This document shows, piece by piece, positions 6,758-12,874 of a stretch of 12,874 bases of DNA. Under the pieces are notes generated by a model. The model was not told the origin of the DNA. It did not search any database and was given only the letters and a program-made list of their open reading frames with translations. The position numbers were made by a program, and so were the translations under genes. Each line of letters begins with the position of its first letter. Positions within the stretch are counted from its first letter, which is position 1. Source of the DNA: an uncultured Leucothrix sp. (GTDB lineage: Bacteria > Pseudomonadota > Gammaproteobacteria > Thiotrichales > Thiotrichaceae); the NCBI GenBank assembly GCA_937923375.1, contig CALAJG010000314.1:1-12874 (forward strand), written 5' to 3'.

Positions 6758-7064
6758 CAATAATCTCCATTGATGGTGAAGTGTAATTGGCATGTCGCCG
6801 TTCTAATGGTTCTTGCCAACGATACCAGTTAACGATAGTGCGGAGAAACCGGGTTTTCCGATAATACAGGGGCGGCTTAGAAATGGGGGCTTGTCAAAAA
6901 GCGGCTTGATGGCTTTTGAGCCTCGGATTGACAGTAAGATTGCGATGATTACTGCTAGAGAGCAGCCGCTGGGGCTGGCGGCGAGGGCCTTAGCTGAGTA
7001 GCTTAAGAGTCGTTTCGAGTTAAAGGTTCACTGGATGATAACTAATCAATGCTGGAGTTATGGA
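6758..7064. other. Intergenic region between the mannitol dehydrogenase and FAD oxidoreductase genes
   Basis: This 307-bp stretch has no gene I can support. It must contain any separate promoter of the oxidoreductase gene, but no convincing sigma-70 pair is visible. AACGATA occurs at 6818-6824 and 6831-6837, a 13-bp tandem spacing. Between about 6806 and 7027 a minus-strand frame of some 70 codons stays open, as does the facing plus-strand frame (6813-7001). Neither has an ATG with an SD near its beginning. The stretch is richer in G and C at 6955-6990 than its surroundings. No T-tailed terminator is seen after the mannitol dehydrogenase stop; only CTAATC and GATTAG could pair there. Confidence 0.5.
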
Positions 7065-8564
7065 TTAGGTTTGCTCACAATATTGCTTCATTGTCGCCTC
7101 TACACCCTGATCCCAAATCAGCGTCAGCCATTTTGCAAAAGCGCTGGCGAAACGCGGTTGATCTGCCAAATCACCATAAGTTTGGCGCATTTCTAGCCAA
7201 GCCAGAGGTTCTTGTTTAGTTCGTTGAGCGGTCACCACTAGAGTGTCCCAATAAGGATCATTCGCTTCAATTTCGCTACCATCTTCACGGGTGCCAGCAC
7301 ACATCCGAGCCCACAGCGCTTCAACTAAGCTAAGTCCTTCTACTGATGTGCCTGATGCTAGCGCATCGCGTAAAATTGGCAGCACAAAACCAGTATGCCT
7401 GGAGGAGCCATCGAATGCTACGCGCCGAGTTGTGTCGAGAATCGCTGGATTAGCGAAGCGGGTGGCTATCAGGTCGATATAAGTGTCTGGCTGCATATCT
7501 GGAACCGGCTTAACATGCGGTGCGATCTCCTGATGCTCGACTTTAGAAAGGAATTCAGCGAGTAGTGGATGCGCCATACAATCAGCAATCGTTGCCAGTC
7601 CCAACAGCTCTCCAGCATTTGCCAGCACTTGGTGACCAGCGTTTAAAATGCGGATTTTCATGGCTTCATAATCGTGAACAGCATCGGTGAATACCGCACC
7701 GGCTTTATCCCAGTCCGGTCTCCCTGCACAGAAATCATCTTCTATTACCCATTGGCGGAATGACTCATGGGTTACCGGAACTGCGTCATCAATGCCGAAC
7801 TCACGTGCCATGGCAATTTCATTCGGCCCGGTCGCTGGAACAATGCAATCCACCATAGAGTTCGGAAAGCTGCAATTCTCCTCAATCCACTCTGCCATTT
7901 CTGGGTCAGAAAGCCGGGCTAGCGAAATTAAGGTCTGACGCAGGATGTCACCGTTACCCTGTAAATTGTCGCAACAAAGTCCCGTAAATGGGCGAATGCC
8001 TCGCTCACGACGTAATTTGAGAGCGGCAATCATGGCCCCAAACGCAGTTTGAGGGGTTTCAGGGTTTGCCGCGTCGTGGATAATATCCGGGTGCGTAGCA
8101 TCAAAGCCTTTGCTTGCCGGATCAATATAATATCCACCTTCGGTGATGGTTAGCGCAACGATACGAATATCATCTCCAGCCATCCGTTCAATCAGCGGGC
8201 GGTTACCTTCAACCACTGGTACGTAATCAATCATCGACCCAACCACCTCAGCCGATGTGCCCAGCACTGGGTCAAGCTCGATTAATGTAGTGAGGTAGTC
8301 CTGTGCAGCCATTTTCAAGCGCTGTTCTTCGTCGTATGGGCGCATGCCAGCGCCAATGATGGCCCAGTCCTGAGCCAGTCCATCCTGCATCAAACGATGT
8401 AGATACCAGGATTGGTGGGCACGGTGAAAGTTTCCAAGTCCAATATGAATAATCCCTGGGGTGAGGGTTGCTCGGTCATAGTCAGGCCGAACAATATTCG
8501 CAGGAAGTGCTGACAGGGTGTCGTTACTCAGTTTCAATGGTGTTGAATTTAGTTTGTTGTTCAT
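7065..8564 (-). CDS. mtlK: Long-chain mannitol dehydrogenase family protein (mannitol 2-dehydrogenase)
   Basis: Expected to oxidise D-mannitol to D-fructose with NAD, and perhaps D-arabinitol to xylulose, in the cytosol. It has 499 residues, the usual size of the polyol-specific long-chain dehydrogenases. The N-terminal Rossmann region carries IIHIGLGNFHRAHQ (38-51). The catalytic signature KIRILNAGH supplies K303, N308 and H311, with the same K-x4-N-x2-H spacing as the Pseudomonas fluorescens enzyme (K295, N300, H303). The start is uncertain: the ATG at 8564 gives the best-looking N-terminus. The ATG at 8576 forms TAATG with the stop of the SDR gene and would be translationally coupled, and 8588 is also open. 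It is the last gene of the polyol operon. Tagaturonate and fructuronate reductases are relatives, but the context with a sorbitol dehydrogenase favours a mannitol or related hexitol. Confidence 0.9.
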   Translation of the reverse strand: MNNKLNSTPLKLSNDTLSALPANIVRPDYDRATLTPGIIHIGLGNFHRAHQSWYLHRLMQDGLAQDWAIIGAGMRPYDEEQRLKMAAQDYLTTLIELDPVLGTSAEVVGSMIDYVPVVEGNRPLIERMAGDDIRIVALTITEGGYYIDPASKGFDATHPDIIHDAANPETPQTAFGAMIAALKLRRERGIRPFTGLCCDNLQGNGDILRQTLISLARLSDPEMAEWIEENCSFPNSMVDCIVPATGPNEIAMAREFGIDDAVPVTHESFRQWVIEDDFCAGRPDWDKAGAVFTDAVHDYEAMKIRILNAGHQVLANAGELLGLATIADCMAHPLLAEFLSKVEHQEIAPHVKPVPDMQPDTYIDLIATRFANPAILDTTRRVAFDGSSRHTGFVLPILRDALASGTSVEGLSLVEALWARMCAGTREDGSEIEANDPYWDTLVVTAQRTKQEPLAWLEMRQTYGDLADQPRFASAFAKWLTLIWDQGVEATMKQYCEQT

Positions 8565-8575
8565 TGTGTTACCCA

Positions 8576-9349
8576 TTAGCTCATCCATTGTCCGCCGTCG
8601 ACATTATAAGTCTGGGCAACGATATAATCTGATTCTTCACTGGCTAAAAAAACGGCCATACCCGTCAAATCTCCAGCGACACCCATGCGACCATAGGGTA
8701 CTGCCTCACCCACTTCTTTTCGCTTTTGTCCTAGCGGCTTGTTTTCATATTTAGCAAAGAAGGCATCCACACCGTCCCAATGCTCACCATCAACCACACC
8801 GGGTGCGATGGCATTCACATTAATGCCGTGTTCAATTAGGTTAAGGCCCGCTGACTGAGTCAGGCTAATTACAGCGGCTTTTGTGGCGCAGTACACAGCA
8901 ACGAGTGGCTCACCACGACGACCTGCCTGACTAGCCATATTAATGATTTTGCCGCCACCGCCACGTTCGATCATATGCTTTGCAACCGCTTGCATCGTAA
9001 ACAAAACACCAGACACATTAATTGCAAATACAGCATCAAAGTCTGTACGGGTAATCTCGGTAACAGGTGCAGCGCTAAAGATCGCAGCATTGTTAATAAG
9101 TATGTCTATCTGTCCCAGATGTTCGATAGTTTCTACTACCGCCGCATCAATACTGTCTTGCTGAGTGACATCCATTGTGACCGCAATAGCAGCATCGCCC
9201 AATGATTTGGCAGCCGCTTGGGCACGATCAATATTAATATCGCCAATTGCTACACGAGCGCCTTCAGCAATATAGGTTCGGGCAAATTCCAAGCCAATAC
9301 CACGCGCCGCGCCCGTGATCAGTGCTGTTTTACCCGACAACCTGTTCAT
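8576..9349 (-). CDS. smoS: SDR-family sorbitol (L-iditol/galactitol-type) dehydrogenase
   Basis: Classical short-chain dehydrogenase of 257 residues, predicted to oxidise sorbitol to fructose (and possibly galactitol or iditol) with NAD. The cofactor motif is TGAARGIG (12-19), and D37 at the end of the second strand favours NAD over NADP. The NNAA motif lies at 86-89. The catalytic set is N111, S140, Y153 and K157 (YCATK). The C-terminus ends in the NVDGGQWMS tail common in polyol dehydrogenases. The start ATG overlaps the stop of the ATPase gene in an ATGA arrangement, which indicates translational coupling. Overall it resembles SmoS of Rhodobacter sphaeroides, as I recall that protein. The family is firm, the polyol assignment is strong by context, and the exact sugar preference is not proven. 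Confidence 0.92.
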   Translation of the reverse strand: MNRLSGKTALITGAARGIGLEFARTYIAEGARVAIGDINIDRAQAAAKSLGDAAIAVTMDVTQQDSIDAAVVETIEHLGQIDILINNAAIFSAAPVTEITRTDFDAVFAINVSGVLFTMQAVAKHMIERGGGGKIINMASQAGRRGEPLVAVYCATKAAVISLTQSAGLNLIEHGINVNAIAPGVVDGEHWDGVDAFFAKYENKPLGQKRKEVGEAVPYGRMGVAGDLTGMAVFLASEESDYIVAQTYNVDGGQWMS

Positions 9350-10350
9350 TCGATGCGCAGTCCCTGATCATTAAATCGATGTAGATGGGCAGTATCAGGC
9401 GTAAGAAACACTTTAGCGCCATAGCTTAGCTGAAGCTCTCCGCCGGCACGAACTGTCAGCGGATCTTCAAATCCGTCACACTTTACATGGAAGAAAGAGT
9501 CAGAACCCAAGTGCTCAGAAACGCCAACAACGCCTTCCCATGTCCCACTCTCATTAGAGATAGTGATGTGTTCAGGACGAATACCAATGGTATGAGCATC
9601 GTGCTTAGCCGCTTCTTCCCCTGTTAAGAGGTTCATTTTTGGGCTACCGATAAAGCCTGCTACAAAGGTGTTACGAGGCGCTCGGTATAGTTCCAGTGGA
9701 CTTCCAACCTGTTCAATGACACCCGCTTGTAACACTACGATTTTGTCAGCCATGGTCATGGCCTCTACCTGATCGTGTGTCACATAGATCATGGTTGTGG
9801 CAAGGCGCTTATGCATCTCGCTGATCTCTAACCGCATACCGACACGTAGTGCCGCATCAAGATTTGAAAGCGGCTCATCGAACAAGAACGCTGACGGCTC
9901 ACGTACAATAGCGCGGCCAATCGCCACCCGCTGACGCTGTCCACCTGACAGCTGGCCTGGCCGTCTGCTCAGGTAATCAGTGAGGTTTAGCACCGTCGCC
10001 GCATCTTCAACGCGTTTTTTGATTTCAGCCTTGTCCATTTTTGCCATACGCAATGGAAACGCGATATTCTTGCGAACAGACATATGCGGGTAAAGTGCAT
10101 AGGACTGGAATACCATTGACAGTCCGCGCTTGGCAGGAGGGACTTCCGTCATTTCCTTGCCATCGATACTGACTTTACCGCCGCTGACATCTTCTAAGCC
10201 CGCAATCAGACGCAGTAGTGTTGATTTACCACAGCCTGACGGCCCAACAAACACAGTGAATTCACCATCTTCTATCGTCAGATCCAGCGGTGGGATAACC
10301 TCGGTTTTACCGAAGCTCTTGCTGACTTGATCAAGTACAATACGTCCCAT
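9346..10350 (-). CDS. smoK: Polyol ABC transporter ATP-binding protein (MalK/UgpC family)
   Basis: Nucleotide-binding subunit of 334 residues that powers polyol import at the inner face of the membrane. Walker A is GPSGCGKST (36-44) and the Q-loop is in MVFQSYALYP (79-88). The signature is LSGGQ (134-138), Walker B is FLFDEP (155-160) with E159 catalytic, and the switch histidine is H192. After about residue 235 follows the TOBE/OB region typical of the MalK group, with a GIRPEH motif. The ATG at 10350 has a GAGGAA a few bases upstream, right after the stop of the preceding permease gene; that gap is 9 bp. It overlaps the SDR gene by 4 bp. Members of this group sometimes serve several sugar transporters, but the operon position assigns it here. 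Confidence 0.95.
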   Translation of the reverse strand: MGRIVLDQVSKSFGKTEVIPPLDLTIEDGEFTVFVGPSGCGKSTLLRLIAGLEDVSGGKVSIDGKEMTEVPPAKRGLSMVFQSYALYPHMSVRKNIAFPLRMAKMDKAEIKKRVEDAATVLNLTDYLSRRPGQLSGGQRQRVAIGRAIVREPSAFLFDEPLSNLDAALRVGMRLEISEMHKRLATTMIYVTHDQVEAMTMADKIVVLQAGVIEQVGSPLELYRAPRNTFVAGFIGSPKMNLLTGEEAAKHDAHTIGIRPEHITISNESGTWEGVVGVSEHLGSDSFFHVKCDGFEDPLTVRAGGELQLSYGAKVFLTPDTAHLHRFNDQGLRIE

Positions 10351-10359
10351 AATTTCCTC

Positions 10360-11190
10360 TTATTTCACTGCGCCGAATGTTAAACCACGAACCAGTTGCT
10401 TCTGGCTGAACCAGCCCAGGATCAAAATGGGCGCGATGGCCATGGTAGAAGCCGCACTTAGCTTGGCAAAAAACAAACCTTCCGGGCTTGAATAACTCGC
10501 AATAAAAGCGGTGAGCGGGGCAGCTTTAGCTGCCGTTAAATTGAGTGTCCAGAACGCTTCGTTCCAGGCTAGAATGAAATTCAGCAGCATCGTTGACGCA
10601 ATACCCGGAATCGCCATGGGCGTCAGCACATACATAATCTCATTTCGTAGAGAGGCTCCATCCATGCGTGCTGCTTCCAGAATGTCGACCGGAATTTCCT
10701 TAAAATAGGTGTAAAGCATCCAAATAATGATGGGTAGATTAATCAGCATCAGCACAATGACTAAGCCAAATCGACTGTCCAGTAATCCCATTTCGATGAA
10801 TAACAAGTAAATCGGGTAGAGCACACCTACGGCTGGGAGCATCTTGGTGGAGAGCATCCACAGTAGAATGTCTTTGGTACGACGTGAAGGTACAAAGGCC
10901 ATTGACCAGGCTGCAGGCACCCCGATAAGAATACCGAGCAGGGTGGAGCCACCGGCGATAATGATCGAATTCCATAAAAACTTCAGATAATCAGATCGCT
11001 CTTGAACCACTGCATAGTTCTCTAGCGTCCAATCAAAAAAGAAGAAAATCGGTGGATCATTGATCGCCTGTGCTTCGGTTTTGAAACTGGTCAGAATCGT
11101 CCATAAAATAGGGAAGAAGATCAAAAGACCAATTGACCATGCAAAGATGGTATTGATTGCTTTACGTTGACTTGTGACTGCGCGTGCCAT
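10360..11190 (-). CDS. smoG: Polyol ABC transporter inner-membrane permease (MalG-like)
   Basis: One of the two pore-forming subunits, 276 residues with about six membrane segments. The first starts near residue 12, after a short basic N-terminus. The ATPase-docking EAA loop is clear: ILEAARMDGASLRNEIMYVL, with E172, A173, A174 and G178, followed by TPMAIPGI. The C-terminus ends GLTFGAVK, the ending usual for MalG-type permeases of sugar importers. The ATG at 11190 has a G-rich SD about seven bases upstream. The gap to the other permease gene is 14 bp and to the ATPase gene 9 bp, so all three should be translated from one message. It should pair with the permease encoded just upstream. The length is normal and I see no odd residues. 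Confidence 0.94.
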   Translation of the reverse strand: MARAVTSQRKAINTIFAWSIGLLIFFPILWTILTSFKTEAQAINDPPIFFFFDWTLENYAVVQERSDYLKFLWNSIIIAGGSTLLGILIGVPAAWSMAFVPSRRTKDILLWMLSTKMLPAVGVLYPIYLLFIEMGLLDSRFGLVIVLMLINLPIIIWMLYTYFKEIPVDILEAARMDGASLRNEIMYVLTPMAIPGIASTMLLNFILAWNEAFWTLNLTAAKAAPLTAFIASYSSPEGLFFAKLSAASTMAIAPILILGWFSQKQLVRGLTFGAVK

Positions 11191-11204
11191 ATCCCGTCCC
11201 CCCT

Positions 11205-12083
11205 TTAAGTATCTAGATTCTTGCCGACGATGCGCATAAGGAAGATGGCAACGATATTGGCGAGGATGATGGCATACACACCACCTGCGGAACCGAGCCC
11301 GACGTTCTGACTATCCAGTACGCGCTGGAAGATCAAATAGGTCAGTGTTTTAGTGCCAAACGCACCACCGGTGGTGACAAATATTTCTGCGAATATTGAT
11401 AACAGAAAGATTGTCTGAATGAGGATGACAATCGTAATGGCGCGCGATAGGTGCGGCAATACAATATGCCAGAATCTTTTAAGCTTTGGAGCACCGTCCA
11501 TTTCGGACGCCTCCAGCTGTTCGCTATCCAGCGACTGCACTGCGGTCAGTAAGATCAGCGTGGCAAAGGGTAGCCATTGCCAGGACACAATCATAATAAT
11601 TGACGGCAGCGATTCATGGGAAAGCCATTGTATCGGCACCGCATCAAAAAACTTCCAGAGATGTGCGAGTATGCCGTTGACCGGATCCATGAACATATTT
11701 TTCCATACCAACGCAGAAACGGTCGGCATGACAAAGAATGGGGCGATAACTAAGATGCGGACAACACCTTGCCCCCACATTGGCTGGTCTAATAACAACG
11801 CCAGCAGCGTCCCTAGCAGAACGGTAATAATAAGTACGCTACCAACAATGATTAGCGTGGTTTGTACACTTGGCCAGAACGAACTGGAGCTGAAGAAGCG
11901 CACATAGTTTTGAAACCCTACCCACTCCAAGCCGCCGCCTAATGTATCACCGCGTAGGGGTAAGTATTTCTTGAATGAGAAAAACAACGTCATGATCAAC
12001 GGAACGAGCATCCACCCTAGCAGGAGGACTACCGCAGGTGCCATCATCATACGAGCTGCGGATCTTGAGTGTTGCGTGGCCAT
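11205..12083 (-). CDS. smoF: Polyol ABC transporter inner-membrane permease (MalF-like)
   Basis: Partner permease of 292 residues with about six membrane segments. The first is at about 15-36 (ending before FSFKKY), and the last ends in the GKNLDT tail. The EAA-type docking loop reads SEQLEASEMDGAPKLKRFWH, with E191 and G197, followed by IVLPHLSRAI. The start is the ATG at 12083, which has GAGAGG seven bases upstream. A longer frame reaches 12170, but it would run through the intergenic hairpin and has no SD, so it is rejected. The gene lies 130 bp after the binding-protein gene, the only large gap in the operon, and that gap is filled by a strong hairpin. The lack of the extra N-terminal helices of true MalF is normal for this family. 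Confidence 0.94.
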   Translation of the reverse strand: MATQHSRSAARMMMAPAVVLLLGWMLVPLIMTLFFSFKKYLPLRGDTLGGGLEWVGFQNYVRFFSSSSFWPSVQTTLIIVGSVLIITVLLGTLLALLLDQPMWGQGVVRILVIAPFFVMPTVSALVWKNMFMDPVNGILAHLWKFFDAVPIQWLSHESLPSIIMIVSWQWLPFATLILLTAVQSLDSEQLEASEMDGAPKLKRFWHIVLPHLSRAITIVILIQTIFLLSIFAEIFVTTGGAFGTKTLTYLIFQRVLDSQNVGLGSAGGVYAIILANIVAIFLMRIVGKNLDT

Positions 12084-12158
12084 GATATTACCTCTCTGTC
12101 GCCGAAGTGGCAGCGTTTCGGTCGAAAATTGGATGGATTTATCTGAGATCAAACTCAA

Positions 12159-12179
12159 AGGGCGGCTCAAAGCCGCCCT
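12159..12179 (-). terminator. Intra-operon hairpin after the binding-protein gene (attenuator or mRNA-stabilising stem)
   Basis: On the transcribed strand AGGGCGGCT, a TTG loop and AGCCGCCCT form a perfect 9-bp GC-rich stem. It lies 34 bases after the stop of the binding-protein gene and 75 bases before the next permease ATG. It is followed by TTGAGTTTG, not an unbroken T-run, so it should terminate only partly, or block 3' exonucleases. Such stems are common after the binding-protein gene in sugar ABC operons and help raise its level over the permeases. The structure is seen directly and the effect is inferred. Confidence 0.7.
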
Positions 12180-12213
12180 CTGGAACTTACAGACTAATTG
12201 TAGCTATCAGCTG

Positions 12214-12874
12214 TTACTTGTAACCAGCAGCTTCCATAGCGTCATTAGTGATAGTCTGAGCTTTTGCCAATGCTTCAGCAACTGTCTGCTTACCTGCGTA
12301 GGCAGCAGAGAACTCTTGGCTTACTTCTGTTGCGATACCAGCAAACTCTGGGATAGCAGCGAACTGAACACCAACGTATGGGCTCGGATCAACAGTAGAG
12401 TTGTTTGGATCAGCAGATAGGATTGACTCCAACGTCATCTTCGCGAAAGGAATGTCCTTGTAGTTAGCATTCTCATAGAGAGAAGTACGTGCTCCAGGAG
12501 GAACGTTAGCCCATCCTTCTTTAGCAGCTACTAGCTCGATGTAGTCCTTAGAAGTAGCCCACTCGATGAATTGCTTAGCAGCAGCTTCTTTTTGAGTACC
12601 TGCTGGGATAGCAAGTGCCCATGCCCATAGCCAGTTAGAGCGCTTGCCCAAACCATTATCAGGTGCTAGAGCGAAACCAACTTTATCAGCTACTTTAGAG
12701 TCTTTAGGATTCGTTACGAAAGAAGCAGCAACAGTTGCATCGATCCACATACCACATTTTCCCTGTTGGAAAAGAGATAGGTTTTCGTTGAAACCATTAG
12801 TTGCGAAACCTGCAGGACCTGCATCATCCATCATGTTCTTGAAGAAGTTTAGCGTGTCAGACCACTCACGAGAG
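12214..12874 (-). CDS. smoE: Polyol ABC transporter substrate-binding protein (partial, C-terminal part)
   Basis: Periplasmic binding protein that should capture sorbitol, mannitol or a similar polyol and deliver it to the permeases. Only the last 219 residues are present. The frame stays open through 12874 with no credible start, beginning SREWSDTLNFF, so the 5' half and signal peptide lie outside the window. Visible hallmarks of the family 1 sugar-binding fold are the FQQGKCGMWID stretch, the NWLWAWALAIPAGTQ hinge-side strand, KQFIEWATSKDY and the GWANVPPGART loop. Alanine is mostly coded by GCT and GCA, unlike the mixed GCC/GCG use in the permeases, which fits a highly expressed gene. It heads the operon as seen here; any promoter and regulator gene are beyond the right edge. 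Confidence 0.9.
   Translation of the reverse strand, partial: SREWSDTLNFFKNMMDDAGPAGFATNGFNENLSLFQQGKCGMWIDATVAASFVTNPKDSKVADKVGFALAPDNGLGKRSNWLWAWALAIPAGTQKEAAAKQFIEWATSKDYIELVAAKEGWANVPPGARTSLYENANYKDIPFAKMTLESILSADPNNSTVDPSPYVGVQFAAIPEFAGIATEVSQEFSAAYAGKQTVAEALAKAQTITNDAMEAAGYK

Noticed and set aside
11419..11907. Plus-strand open frame of 162 codons inside the MalF-like permease gene
   Set aside because: It is antisense to a well-matched permease with an EAA loop and has low-complexity, Ser/Thr/Ile-rich content with no domain pattern.
10360..12083. Reading the permeases as maltose MalF/MalG
   Set aside because: The family fits, but the downstream sorbitol and mannitol dehydrogenases point to polyols and no maltose enzymes are present.
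12084..12170. 29-residue N-terminal extension of the MalF-like permease
   Set aside because: It would translate through the GC-rich hairpin, and the ATG at 12083 has a strong GAGAGG site.
11971..12420. Plus-strand open frame of 149 codons across the permease start, hairpin and binding-protein gene
   Set aside because: It crosses the intergenic hairpin and the end of a clear binding-protein gene on the other strand, and has no recognisable domain.
1..12874. Anti-phage defence, CRISPR, toxin-antitoxin or mobile-element content
   Set aside because: No spaced repeat array, nuclease, helicase, transposase, integrase or paired small toxin/antitoxin frames were seen. The lone DUF900 hydrolase has no defence-like neighbours.

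Overview
This 12.9 kb window reads as a chromosomal segment of a moderate-GC proteobacterium, most likely a gammaproteobacterium. That is a judgement from protein style, base composition and Shine-Dalgarno (SD) sites; no rRNA or marker gene fixes the taxon. Gene density is high. I see no tRNA, rRNA, CRISPR array, transposase or prophage gene.

Left part (1-3165): a minus-strand pair, an MFS transporter followed by a fold-type IV PLP aminotransferase, lies divergent from a plus-strand AraC-family regulator with a cupin sensor domain. The 76-bp MFS/AraC gap is the likely control region. A second structured spot, a 9-bp direct repeat around a small palindrome, lies between the MFS and aminotransferase genes. 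The layout suggests a locally regulated uptake or efflux and transamination unit of unknown substrate.

Middle part (3162-6757): a minus-strand DUF900-type alpha/beta hydrolase with an unrecognised N-terminal domain ends on a CTAG shared with the AraC gene. It is divergent from an exported thioredoxin-like protein with a CWNC motif. The thioredoxin leader holds an 8-bp AT-rich inverted repeat touching the SD, and the gene ends in a clear rho-independent terminator. Next comes a minus-strand FAD-dependent oxidoreductase of unknown substrate.

Right part (7065-12874, all minus): a sorbitol/mannitol-type polyol operon, transcribed right to left. It encodes a substrate-binding protein (cut by the window edge), two permeases, an ATPase, an SDR polyol dehydrogenase and a long-chain mannitol dehydrogenase. 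As I recall it, this is the gene order of the smoEFGK-smoS-mtlK cluster of Rhodobacter sphaeroides. The transporter imports hexitols; the SDR should oxidise sorbitol, and the mannitol dehydrogenase mannitol, both to fructose. A strong hairpin after the binding-protein gene probably lets it be made in excess over the membrane parts. Neither the operon's regulator nor a fructokinase is in the window.

I found no clearly new multi-gene system. The best leads are the hydrolase with its unknown N-terminal domain, the AraC/MFS/aminotransferase unit, and the structured leader of the thioredoxin gene.
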